Assembly (NCBI GenBank): GCA_030680745.1
Contig: JAUXUR010000062.1
Location: 1 to 64,000 of the forward strand
DNA length: 64,000 nucleotides
Direction: 5' to 3'
Source of the DNA: Alphaproteobacteria bacterium
GTDB lineage: Bacteria; Pseudomonadota; Alphaproteobacteria; JAUXUR01
A model generated the notes under the pieces. It did not search any database. It was not told the origin of the DNA and saw only the letters and a program-made list of their open reading frames with translations. A program made the position numbers and the translations under genes. Shown piece after piece: positions 1-7,859 of the stretch; the first letter of the stretch is position 1, and each line of letters starts with the position of its first letter.

Positions 1-15
1 GTCCCGCGGCTTGTC

Positions 16-202
16 CCTGAGAGATCCACACGAATTTAAACACAGCGAAATCCTAGGATTTAGTCGTTGCGATGAGTCGAAGACGAAGAAGCAATCCAGA
101 AAATAGCCTTTTAAAAGCTATAAATGTTGATTTTAGAACTGGATTGCCGCGCAGCTTCGCTACTCGCAACGACAGGTTTCTATTCTTTTCAATATGTTTC
201 CC
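16..202 (+). repeat. Dispersed repeat family II, copy 1 (right end eroded)
   Basis: The left end reads CCTGAGAGATCCACAC and is followed by a core that recurs almost unchanged on the other strand at 19009-19198 and in pieces at 38956-39020 and 40362-40460. The intact copy at 19009-19198 ends in the reverse complement of this left end, so the family has about 16 bp terminal inverted repeats. In this copy the right terminus is not recognisable beyond about position 202, just past the stop side of the ABC ATPase gene. No transposase is encoded; an open frame rich in arginine crosses the core but is a by-product of the repeat. MITE-like status is inference. Confidence 0.75.
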
Positions 203-208
203 TTACCT

Positions 209-820
209 CTAATTCTGTTCAAGCAATGCACCTTGCTTCAACCCATATATCGTCGTTGTAATCATTTTTAAAAACAACTCGTCATGCGACACAACCAAAA
301 GCGTCAAACCCATCGCGTTTAATTTTTTGATCAATTGAACAACCTCGCCAATTGATTGCGCGTCCAAGGCTGATGTTGGCTCGTCGAGCAATAATAAATC
401 AGCTTTCGATGCCATTGCCCGCAAAATCGCCACACGTTGTTTCTGCCCGCCTGACAAAGTATGCGGCATAACTTTTGCTTTATCCTCAAGACCAAGCTCT
501 CTAAGTAAGCTAAGCGCTTCAATTTCCGCTTGTTTCTTCGGTATTTTCAAGACATGCCTCATGCCATAGGTAATATTATCAAGCACATTCATATGCGGAA
601 ATAATTGGAAATCTTGTAATATCAAACACACTTTTTCCTGGCACAGAATCGAACCTTTATCATAAGATTCAAAACCCTGGATACATCTTAAAAGTGTTGA
701 TTTACCACATCCTGATGGCCCCATAAGCCCTACAATGGACCCTTTTTCGATCGTGAGACTGATATTATCTAAGATCGTTTGGTCATTAAAATGCTTGGAT
801 ACATTTTGAAGCTTAAGCAT
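209..820 (-). CDS. Polar amino acid ABC transporter, ATP-binding protein (artP/glnQ type)
   Basis: ATPase subunit powering uptake of a polar amino acid across the inner membrane. Visible motifs are the Walker A loop GPSGCGKST (residues 34-42), the ABC signature LSGGQKQR (122-129), Walker B LLLLDEP (142-148) followed by TSALD, and the switch histidine in SHD (179). At 203 residues it is shorter than the usual 240 or so of the family; the stretch between Walker A and the Q-loop (QDFQLFPH) is compressed, but no catalytic motif is lost. It is the last gene of a transporter operon and overlaps the permease gene by 8 bases, implying translational coupling. Arginine as substrate is inferred from the adjacent argR and operator-like sites; glutamine-type specificity cannot be excluded. 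Confidence 0.9.
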   Translation of the reverse strand: MLKLQNVSKHFNDQTILDNISLTIEKGSIVGLMGPSGCGKSTLLRCIQGFESYDKGSILCQEKVCLILQDFQLFPHMNVLDNITYGMRHVLKIPKKQAEIEALSLLRELGLEDKAKVMPHTLSGGQKQRVAILRAMASKADLLLLDEPTSALDAQSIGEVVQLIKKLNAMGLTLLVVSHDELFLKMITTTIYGLKQGALLEQN

Positions 821-1451
821 AATGCCACCTTTTTTGAATATAATTAAATATAAACGTTAAAATTTGAACCAATAAATAATAAGACAGACCTGCAATACAT
901 AAGGGTTTAAAATAATTAAATTGTTCAGCTGCTAAATATTGCGCGCGACGCATAATATCGACTTCACCAATTACCGAAATAAGCGCTGTTTCCTTCAAAA
1001 GAGTGATCACTTCATTCGCCAAAGCTGGCATCATGCGATTAAGCACTTGCGGCAAAATAATATCTTTCCACATTAAAAAAGATGAAATATGAAGGGTTTT
1101 AGCGGCTTCAAATTGTCCTTTAGGGATGCTTTTTATCCCTGCCCAAATAATTTCAGTCATATAAGCTGCAGAATTCAACCCGAGCGCTAAAATACCTGCT
1201 TCAAAAACACTTAAATTAAAACCAATAAGTTCGGGCAACACAAAATAAGCAAAACTTAATTGGAGTAAAAGCGGCGTCCCCCTAAAAACAGAAATAAAAA
1301 AATTAATCAAGTAAGGTCTTTTGCTTAAAAATTTTAAGATGCCTAATAAAATACCAAGCGAAAAACCTATTAATAAGGACACAATCGTGTATTGGAGCGT
1401 GACACCCACGCCCCCCAAAATATAAAGAATATCACTGTACATTTGTATCAA
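813..1451 (-). CDS. Polar amino acid ABC transporter, permease protein (artM/Q type)
   Basis: Inner-membrane permease of the HisM/GlnP family, 212 residues with about five hydrophobic helices. The EAA-type ATPase contact loop is clear in the second half (FEAAKTLHISS through ILPQ). A single permease gene suggests a homodimeric channel, as in GlnP-type transporters, whereas the E. coli arginine system has two permeases. It overlaps both neighbours (20 bases with the binding-protein gene upstream, 8 bases with the ATPase gene downstream), so the three genes form one tightly packed operon read leftward from the argR intergenic region. Confidence 0.9.
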   Translation of the reverse strand: MIQMYSDILYILGGVGVTLQYTIVSLLIGFSLGILLGILKFLSKRPYLINFFISVFRGTPLLLQLSFAYFVLPELIGFNLSVFEAGILALGLNSAAYMTEIIWAGIKSIPKGQFEAAKTLHISSFLMWKDIILPQVLNRMMPALANEVITLLKETALISVIGEVDIMRRAQYLAAEQFNYFKPLCIAGLSYYLLVQILTFIFNYIQKRWHYA

Positions 1452-2157
1452 TCCATTTTTTAGTCAATTCATCCATTACTTTTTTTTCTTTTAGGTTTTT
1501 AAGCGCTAAATTAATCTTTTCTTTTAAAGGCGATTGTTTACGCATTGCAATGCCACATCCATTATCAATAAACCCAATTATTTTATAACCAAGATTTGGA
1601 TTAGCTTTTGTAAAGGCTTTAGCTTGAGGTTCGCTAATAATAACAGTATCAATTTTGCCTGTTTTTAAAGCTTCTACCAACATATTATTACTATCGAGCG
1701 GTACAATATTTGCAGCATCCCCATACTTTTTCTTAGCCCAAACTTCCATTGTACTGCTCAATTGAACGCCCATCGAATGATTTTCCAACGAATCTACTTG
1801 CTTATCTTTTCTAAAAATATAGGCCAGTTGATCATTGAAATAAATATCAGAAAAATCAATTTCCTTTAACCGTTCTTCGGTCGCTGTCATCCCCGCCATC
1901 ACAACATCGATATGATCTTTTTGTAAAGCCGGAATCAAACTATTAAAAGACATTTCCTTGAATTCAATTTTCATATTGAGCTCTTTACCTATTTGTTCGG
2001 CAAGATCAACGTCAAAACCTACCAGCTTGCCTTTTTCCATATATTCAAAAGGTGGATAATCAGCAGACATTCCAACCCGTATTACATTTTCATCTTTATC
2101 TTTCTGGCAGGCCGAAAGCCCTAAAATAAGTCCCAAAAACATTAATTTTTTCATCAT
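1432..2157 (-). CDS. Polar amino acid ABC transporter, substrate-binding lipoprotein
   Basis: Extracytoplasmic binding protein of family 3 (SBP_bac_3). The preferred start is the ATG pair at 2157/2154 because GAGG lies five bases upstream; an in-frame ATG at 2172 has no such site. From that start a short hydrophobic segment leads to the lipobox LSAC, so the mature protein should be lipid-anchored to the inner membrane. The body has the family's hallmarks: VGMSADYPPFEY at the N-terminus, LVGFDVDLA, and an AGMTATEERLKEIDFSD stretch. It is first in the operon with permease and ATPase, and its promoter region faces argR across palindromes matching ARG boxes. Arginine binding is therefore the favoured guess but is inferred from context, not from binding residues. 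Confidence 0.9.
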   Translation of the reverse strand: MMKKLMFLGLILGLSACQKDKDENVIRVGMSADYPPFEYMEKGKLVGFDVDLAEQIGKELNMKIEFKEMSFNSLIPALQKDHIDVVMAGMTATEERLKEIDFSDIYFNDQLAYIFRKDKQVDSLENHSMGVQLSSTMEVWAKKKYGDAANIVPLDSNNMLVEALKTGKIDTVIISEPQAKAFTKANPNLGYKIIGFIDNGCGIAMRKQSPLKEKINLALKNLKEKKVMDELTKKWIDTNVQ

Positions 2158-2185
2158 AGCCTCATCTTGCATATTTATTCAATAT

Positions 2186-2203
2186 AGTGAATATATATTC
2201 ATT
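2186..2203. promoter_or_regulatory. ARG-box-like operator between transporter operon and argR
   Basis: TGAAT and ATTCA half-sites flank four A/T bases to give a perfect 14 bp palindrome (TGAATATATATTCA at 2188-2201), matching the ArgR operator consensus TNTGAATWWWWATTCANW. It sits in the 116-base divergent region between the transporter operon and argR, as expected for an operator serving both. Binding by the neighbouring ArgR is inferred. Confidence 0.65.
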
Positions 2204-2232
2204 GATTGCTTTTGTCAAGCAGAAAGAGTATA

Positions 2233-2257
2233 TATTCATAAAAGTGAATATTATTCA
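2233..2257. promoter_or_regulatory. Second, imperfect ARG-box-like site upstream of argR
   Basis: An ATTCA half-site (2234-2238) is followed by TGAAT (2245-2249) and ATTCA (2253-2257); the last two are three rather than four bases apart, so this is a degenerate box. Together with the perfect box about 55 bases away it could hold an ArgR hexamer over the argR promoter, allowing autoregulation. The site lies just before the argR ribosome-binding site. Confidence 0.45.
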
Positions 2258-2273
2258 TAAAAGGGAGTTTAAA

Positions 2274-2714
2274 ATGAGTTCTGACAATATCGATTTTCTA
2301 ATTTTGCAACTTATCACCAACAATGAAATTCATGAACAAAGTCAGCTGCAAACTTTCTTAAAAGAAAAAGGGCATATTATCCCTCAAGCAACCATTTCGC
2401 GTAAACTTAAAAAACTTAATATTCAAAAAATTGGCGCAAGTTACAAAAAAATTGAAGAAACGCAGTGGCAAACACCCAAAATAATTGGTATCAAAGTTTC
2501 AAAACCAAATCTTGTAGTTCTTCACACAGACCCCGGGCAAGCTAATGCTGTTGCCATCCAAATTGATAAAAATTATACGCTTAACCCCTATATTGAAGGT
2601 TCAATGAAAAAACTTATTGGCACTATTGCAGGCGATGATACAATTCTTCTAATAATCGAAGAAGAAAAATACATTCAAGATGTTATTGATATTTTACAAG
2701 AAAAATTTGGATAA
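2274..2714 (+). CDS. argR: Arginine repressor ArgR
   Basis: Arginine-responsive transcription regulator, 146 residues, the normal family length. The start chosen is the ATG preceded by AAGGGA; an earlier in-frame ATG at 2187 would lie inside the operator palindrome. The N-terminal winged helix includes the recognition segment (QATISRKLKKLNI), and the C-terminal oligomerisation/arginine-binding domain includes the TDPGQANAVAIQID stretch and GTIAGDDTILLI. ArgR is common in gammaproteobacteria and Firmicutes but unusual in alphaproteobacteria, so horizontal acquisition is possible. Its pairing with an amino acid ABC transporter recalls the art-argR arrangement of Coxiella and the argR-glnPQ arrangement of chlamydiae. 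Confidence 0.93.
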   Translation: MSSDNIDFLILQLITNNEIHEQSQLQTFLKEKGHIIPQATISRKLKKLNIQKIGASYKKIEETQWQTPKIIGIKVSKPNLVVLHTDPGQANAVAIQIDKNYTLNPYIEGSMKKLIGTIAGDDTILLIIEEEKYIQDVIDILQEKFG

Positions 2715-2834
2715 GTTATTATTCATTTAATAAATAAATGTTTTAATTCATTTCAAAAATAGATAAATTTAGTACATATCCAGTATAAGTTGCGACCTTA
2801 TGGAATTTAATTGGACATATTATAAATCTATTTA

Positions 2835-3449
2835 TTATTTATTTTTCTCTAAATATATTTTATAAGCAGCAAGAAACCCTGCTAAAGATATTTCATCTTC
2901 GGTCAATGTATCTTTTGTTGATTTACCTTTAATTTTAATCAACGACCCTTTTTTCATGGCCTCAACCATCGCCTTATCTGTTTTATCATCGGGTGCCCAA
3001 GCGCGCTCCCCTTGGGTAAAAAAGGTAAATTTTTTATTATCTTGAAAAATAAAGTCGACTTGAGCATTCGCTTTATAGGTATAACCCGCTGCAAAGCTTA
3101 CGATATCTTTACCAGTTTTCAGATCACCTTGTCTTGAAATTAAAAGATAGACTTGACCTCTTTTATCATATTTACCTGTCGATTTTTTAGGGGATCCAAT
3201 CATATAGGCTTGTCTTTTGCCTTTATCCACTAATTCTTGAACAATCCAATCCTTATATTGTCCAATTAATTTTACAGGCTCTTCTTTTTTATTTTCACGT
3301 TTTTTCTGAACTATATTCTTAGAAGGGGCATTTTTAGAAGAAACACTTTTAGAAACTACAGCTTTAGAAGCTAAATTTTTTGTAGTAGGCGCTGCATCAA
3401 CAACAGACGAAAAACAAACAATAAAAAAAACATATGATAGAAAGCGCAT
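2835..3449 (-). CDS. Invasion-associated locus B (IalB) family exported protein
   Basis: Exported protein of the IalB family, which is widespread in alphaproteobacteria; its members are linked to cell-envelope function and, in Bartonella, to erythrocyte invasion. A Sec signal peptide (about residues 1-19, ending VDAA) is followed by a K/S/A-rich linker to about residue 55, then the IalB fold, opening with GQYKDWIVQEL and containing VYLLISRQGD and the ERAWAPDDKTDKAMVEAMKKG segment typical of the family. It begins 13 bases after the acetoacetyl-CoA synthetase stop codon on the same strand, so the two are probably cotranscribed. The low-complexity linker is longer than in most homologues. Confidence 0.8.
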   Translation of the reverse strand: MRFLSYVFFIVCFSSVVDAAPTTKNLASKAVVSKSVSSKNAPSKNIVQKKRENKKEEPVKLIGQYKDWIVQELVDKGKRQAYMIGSPKKSTGKYDKRGQVYLLISRQGDLKTGKDIVSFAAGYTYKANAQVDFIFQDNKKFTFFTQGERAWAPDDKTDKAMVEAMKKGSLIKIKGKSTKDTLTEDEISLAGFLAAYKIYLEKNK

Positions 3450-3462
3450 TTAAAAACAAACC

Positions 3463-5418
3463 TTAAGATTGTAAATCAGTAATATTTTCGTACAAATCAA
3501 GTGCTTCCGGATTTGCCAAAGCTTCCTTGTTTTTAACAATTCGACCATGAACAATATCTCTCACCGCAAGCTCTACAATTTTGCCACTTTTTGTTCTTGG
3601 AATATCGGCAATTTCGATGATTTTTGAAGGCACATGACGTGGCGATGCATTCAATTTAATCATATTTTTAATAAGGTCAACCAAATTTACATCTAATTTT
3701 TTACCTTCTTTAAGTTTTACAAATAAAACAACACGTACGTCACCATGCCAATCTTGTCCAATCGCCAAACTTTCTAGCACATCGTCAATTTGTTCAACCT
3801 GTCTATAAATTTCTGCTGTCCCTATACGCACACCCCCTGGATTCAGAACAGCATCCGATCGCCCATAAAAAATCATACCTTGATGTTTGGTTAATTCAAC
3901 ATAATCACCATGCGCCCATAAATTAGGAAAAGATTTAAAATAAGCATTCTTAAATTTTTCACCGTCTGGATCATTCCAGAAATATAAAGGCCTTGCTGGA
4001 AATGGTTTCGTACAAACAAGCTCCCCTTTTTGTCCGACAATGGATTTACCCTCATCATCAAACACGTCTACTGCCATACCCAAACCACGGACTTGCAATT
4101 CACCACGATACACCGGCAAAATAGGACAGCCCAAGGCAAAACAAGAAACAATATCAGTGCCACCCGAAATAGAAGCCAAACAAATTTCTTCCTTGATATT
4201 AGTGTACACAAAATCATAAGATTCGGGCACCAAAGGCGATCCTGTCGACATCATCATACGCAACGACATCAAATGGTAACTATCAATGGGTTTTAAATGT
4301 ATTTTTTTCAGGGCTTCAATATATTTAGCTGAACATCCAAAATGCGTCATTTTTTCGCTTTGTGCCAAATCAAATAAGATATTACCCTTAGGAAAAAAAG
4401 GTGATCCATCATATAAAAGCAAGCAAGCCTGGGACGCAAGACCTGTTACAAGCCAATTCCACATCATCCACCCACAAGTTGTAAAATAAAAAAGACGATC
4501 ATCTTTTTTAACGTCACAATGTAATTGATGTTCTTTCAAATGCTGTAAAAGCGTTCCCCCTGCCCCATGCACAATACATTTTGGCACACCTGTTGTCCCA
4601 GACGAAAACATAATATAGAGCGGATGATTGAAATCAAAACGTTCGAATATAATCTCGTTTGATTCTAAAGGGGTTACAATATCTGACCAAAATTCGATTT
4701 TAGGATGATGTTGCAATTTTTCAACAATTGATGCATTCCCCATATAATTAACAATAAGAATTTTACTTAAGGAAGGTAATCGATCTAAAAGCGCTAAAAT
4801 TTTATCGGAACAATCAATAAGCTTGCCATTATAAACATAAGAATCCACGGCGATAAGTATTTTTGGCTCAATTTGGCCAAAACGATCAACAATACCTTCA
4901 ATGCCAAAATCTGGCGAACAAGATGACCAAACAGCGCCCATTGAACTTGCACCCAACATGGCGATAATTGTTTCAGGCATATTCGGCATAAAAGCAGCAA
5001 TACGATCATTAATACCGATGTTATTATTTTCTAAATATGTTCTAAATTTTGATGTTTCGTCATATAATTCTTGATAATTAATATGTTTTTTAACACGATT
5101 TTCACCCCAAAAAACAAGTGCTTTTTGCGTGTCCCTTCGTCTTAATAAATTTTCAGCAAAATTAAGTTTTGACGCCAAAAACCAAGTCGAACCTAAAATA
5201 GTGCCATCCCCTGATAAAACAGGACCACTTTTATCACCCACAACTTTACAAAAATCCCACAAATCTGACCAAAAATCAGGACACTCAATAGACCATTTAT
5301 ATAATTGTGCATAATCTTCAAAATCAGTATGACGCCGTTGATTTACAAAAGACATAAAATAACGCAGATTTGACTTTTTAATTTGTTCTTGTGTTGGCTG
5401 CCAAATTGCGTTTTCCAT
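3463..5418 (-). CDS. Acetoacetyl-CoA synthetase
   Basis: ATP-dependent ligase converting acetoacetate and CoA to acetoacetyl-CoA in the cytoplasm, feeding ketone bodies or PHB breakdown products back into metabolism. It is an ANL-superfamily enzyme of 651 residues, matching the family. Visible are the N-terminal acetyl-CoA-synthetase-type domain, the phosphate-binding loop MFSSGTTGVPK (about residues 271-281), the adenylate-forming HGDYVEL segment, and the C-terminal catalytic lysine region TKSGKIVE. AGGA stands eight bases before the ATG. The large N-terminal region and the SSCSPDFG segment favour acetoacetyl-CoA synthetase over acetyl-CoA synthetase. A phasin gene elsewhere in the window supports a PHB-storing cell. 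Confidence 0.9.
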   Translation of the reverse strand: MENAIWQPTQEQIKKSNLRYFMSFVNQRRHTDFEDYAQLYKWSIECPDFWSDLWDFCKVVGDKSGPVLSGDGTILGSTWFLASKLNFAENLLRRRDTQKALVFWGENRVKKHINYQELYDETSKFRTYLENNNIGINDRIAAFMPNMPETIIAMLGASSMGAVWSSCSPDFGIEGIVDRFGQIEPKILIAVDSYVYNGKLIDCSDKILALLDRLPSLSKILIVNYMGNASIVEKLQHHPKIEFWSDIVTPLESNEIIFERFDFNHPLYIMFSSGTTGVPKCIVHGAGGTLLQHLKEHQLHCDVKKDDRLFYFTTCGWMMWNWLVTGLASQACLLLYDGSPFFPKGNILFDLAQSEKMTHFGCSAKYIEALKKIHLKPIDSYHLMSLRMMMSTGSPLVPESYDFVYTNIKEEICLASISGGTDIVSCFALGCPILPVYRGELQVRGLGMAVDVFDDEGKSIVGQKGELVCTKPFPARPLYFWNDPDGEKFKNAYFKSFPNLWAHGDYVELTKHQGMIFYGRSDAVLNPGGVRIGTAEIYRQVEQIDDVLESLAIGQDWHGDVRVVLFVKLKEGKKLDVNLVDLIKNMIKLNASPRHVPSKIIEIADIPRTKSGKIVELAVRDIVHGRIVKNKEALANPEALDLYENITDLQS

Positions 5419-5805
5419 TCTTTCATTCCTAAAGCTGAAGAACCATCAGAGAAACCTAAATAATATTAAGCACCTCAAAATGTGAGTGAATCTAAGTTTG
5501 ATCATCATAATTTAACTTTTCTTATTACGCAATCACAGGATACAAGGATCTTTGAATTTTAATTTACAAATAACTGCCTGCAAATTAAAATCTGAAGTTT
5601 TTCACTTAAATAAAAAAACAGAACAATATACTTTATTTAAGTTTTTTATTTAACAATTAATCAAATTTCTAAAAAAACATCAATAATCGATAGACATTTA
5701 GATTTTTTTTTATTGTAAAAAAAAAGTCAGTTGAACTGACTTAAAAAATGTTTTATATTAAACTATAATAATGTCTTACGTTAGAAAGGCCAAGAAAGAA
5801 ATACA
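5419..5805. other. Intergenic region between acetoacetyl-CoA synthetase and prolyl aminopeptidase genes
   Basis: This 387-base, very AT-rich gap separates divergent genes and must hold both promoters. Apart from the hairpin at 5724-5742, annotated separately, no repeat family member, RNA gene or convincing coding frame is visible. Confidence 0.5.
5715..5742 (-). terminator. Hairpin with T-run, leftward reading
   Basis: AAGTCAG and CTGACTT pair around a five-base loop; on the minus strand the stem is followed by nine T residues (A-run at 5717-5725 on the plus strand). It looks like an intrinsic terminator. Its position is odd, because no minus-strand gene ends here; it could stop read-through from the rodA side that runs antisense to the prolyl aminopeptidase gene, or act in a long leader of the acetoacetyl-CoA synthetase gene. 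Confidence 0.45.
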
Positions 5806-6747
5806 ATGATCAACGAAATTTTATACCCACCGATTGAACCATACCGTACTGGATTTCTCCCTGTAGGTGATGACCATCAACTTTTTTGGGAAGAATGCGG
5901 TAATCCTGAAGGTGTGCCAATCCTATTCCTTCATGGTGGGCCTGGATACTCCTGTACAGAAGATCATCGAAGATTTTTTGATCCAGATCATTATCGTATT
6001 ATTCTTTTTGATCAGCGTGGTGCCGGTAAATCGACACCTCATGCCTCAATTAAAAACAACCAAACAAAAGATTTAATTGATGATATTGAAAAATTAAGAA
6101 TTTTCTTCAAGGTTGATTCTTGGATTCTTTTTGGCGGCTCTTGGGGAAGCACGCTTGCTTTATGCTACGGTATTGATTACCCCAATCGCATCAAAGCTTT
6201 TATATTACGCGGCGTATTTTTAGGCGAGCACGATGAAACAGAATGGTTCTTTACTGGTATGGGTAAATTTAACCCAGAGGCTGGCATTGACTTCATGAGC
6301 TTTCTACCTGAAAAAGAACGTGATAATTATCTTGAAAACTTTTACAATCGCCTTAAAAATACAGATCCTAAAATTCATCTACCAGCAGCACTCGCTTGGC
6401 ATAATTACGAAAATCGTTGTGTTTCACTAGTGCCTGTCAGCAAAATAGATAAAAGTTCTTCTGATTATTTAGCACCTGCTTTGATTGAGGCGCATTATTT
6501 TTATAATGACTTTTTCATTAAAGACGCGCCCATTCTTGAAAATTTAGATCAGATCAAAGATATTCCAACCATTATTGTTCATGGTCGTTACGATATTGTC
6601 TGCCCCCCCATCACGGCTTATAAATTAAAACAAAGAATGACCAATTCCAAACTAATCTTTGCTGATGATTCTGGACATTCTGCTTTTGAAGCAGGCCTTG
6701 CAAAAGAATTAGTGATTGCCACTAACGAATTTAGATCTATTCGTTAA
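5806..6747 (+). CDS. pip: Prolyl aminopeptidase (proline iminopeptidase)
   Basis: Alpha/beta-hydrolase of peptidase family S33 that removes N-terminal proline from peptides; 313 residues, as expected. The oxyanion motif HGGPGYS (43-49), the nucleophile elbow GGSWGS with Ser112, and the C-terminal histidine in DDSGHSAFE are all present, with the acid expected in the HGRYDIVCP segment. It stands alone on the plus strand and converges on rodA: the two stop codons overlap by four bases, leaving no room for a conventional terminator between them. It would supply proline for the PutA enzyme encoded at the far end of the window. Confidence 0.93.
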   Translation: MINEILYPPIEPYRTGFLPVGDDHQLFWEECGNPEGVPILFLHGGPGYSCTEDHRRFFDPDHYRIILFDQRGAGKSTPHASIKNNQTKDLIDDIEKLRIFFKVDSWILFGGSWGSTLALCYGIDYPNRIKAFILRGVFLGEHDETEWFFTGMGKFNPEAGIDFMSFLPEKERDNYLENFYNRLKNTDPKIHLPAALAWHNYENRCVSLVPVSKIDKSSSDYLAPALIEAHYFYNDFFIKDAPILENLDQIKDIPTIIVHGRYDIVCPPITAYKLKQRMTNSKLIFADDSGHSAFEAGLAKELVIATNEFRSIR

Positions 6748-7859
6748 ACTTTATCATGAATACGCGCATTCATAATAAATCCCAATGAAATAAAGGTCGT
6801 TACCAAAGATGCCCCACCGTAAGATAAAAGCGGCAGGGGCTCTCCAACCACGGGCAATATCCCCATAACCATCGCCATATTAATAAAGACATAACAGAAA
6901 AAACCTGTTGTCATCCCCAAAGCAGTTAATCTTGAAAATTGCGTTGTAGCCGTTAATCCAACTTTATATCCATAAGCAATTATTAGAAAATACAAAAAAA
7001 TAACACTCGCACCACCGATAAAACCAAATTCTTCTGAAAGCATAGTAAAAATAAAATCTGTTTGTTTTTCAGGCAAAAAGTTTAGGTGAGATTGCGATCC
7101 TTCTAAAAAACCCTTACCTGTCAAACCACCTGACCCTAAAGCAATTTTTGATTGTATAATGTGATATCCCGTTCCCAATGGATCGCGTTCTGGATCCAGA
7201 AATGTCAAAATACGCTCTTTTTGATAGGGTCGAAGAAAATGCCATGCAATAGGAATAGATCCTGCAATCATTACACTAGCCCCCACAAACAATCTTTTGG
7301 CAGCACCTGATAAAAAAACAAGCGCAACACCAACTGACAAGATAATAAGAGCAGTTCCAAGATCTGGCTGCCTCATGACGAGCGCAACAGGGATAAGACA
7401 TAATGTAAGAGGCACAATCAATGTTGCTATATAGCGTGCTTGATGTATATGAACATTATGATAGTAACGTGCTATTGCAAGAATAACGGCAACACGCATA
7501 ATTTCGGAAGGTTGAATATTAAGAACACCAATTTTAATCCAACGTTGTGCCCCCATGCCTATATAACCTTTAATTTCAACAGCTAGAAGCAAAATCAGTG
7601 CGAAAGCATATAATAAGTAGGCACATTTATACCAAAAATGAGTATCTATAAAAGTCACAATAACAAAAGCCACTAAAGCAATACTTAAATGAACAAGTTG
7701 TGTCGATGCCCATGGGTCCCACTCACCATTGGCTGCAGAATAAAGCATTAAAATACCAATAGATGCAATCGAAAGAATAACAAAAACAAAAGGAAGTGAA
7801 ATTTGTTTGATCTTATACCAAAAACTATGCTCTGTTTTTGAAAAATAATGCTTAGACAT
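6744..7859 (-). CDS. rodA: Peptidoglycan glycosyltransferase RodA
   Basis: SEDS-family polytopic membrane protein polymerising glycan strands during cell elongation, partner of PBP2. At 371 residues with about ten hydrophobic helices it has normal length. Family signatures are RQPDLGTA in the central region, the GLTGKGFLEGSQSHLNFLPEKQTDFIF stretch with its conserved glycines and acidic residue, and GEPLPLLSYGGAS near the C-terminus. It overlaps the end of mrdA by eight bases, indicating coupling in the csaA-mreD-mrdA-rodA cluster. Confidence 0.95.
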   Translation of the reverse strand: MSKHYFSKTEHSFWYKIKQISLPFVFVILSIASIGILMLYSAANGEWDPWASTQLVHLSIALVAFVIVTFIDTHFWYKCAYLLYAFALILLLAVEIKGYIGMGAQRWIKIGVLNIQPSEIMRVAVILAIARYYHNVHIHQARYIATLIVPLTLCLIPVALVMRQPDLGTALIILSVGVALVFLSGAAKRLFVGASVMIAGSIPIAWHFLRPYQKERILTFLDPERDPLGTGYHIIQSKIALGSGGLTGKGFLEGSQSHLNFLPEKQTDFIFTMLSEEFGFIGGASVIFLYFLIIAYGYKVGLTATTQFSRLTALGMTTGFFCYVFINMAMVMGILPVVGEPLPLLSYGGASLVTTFISLGFIMNARIHDKV

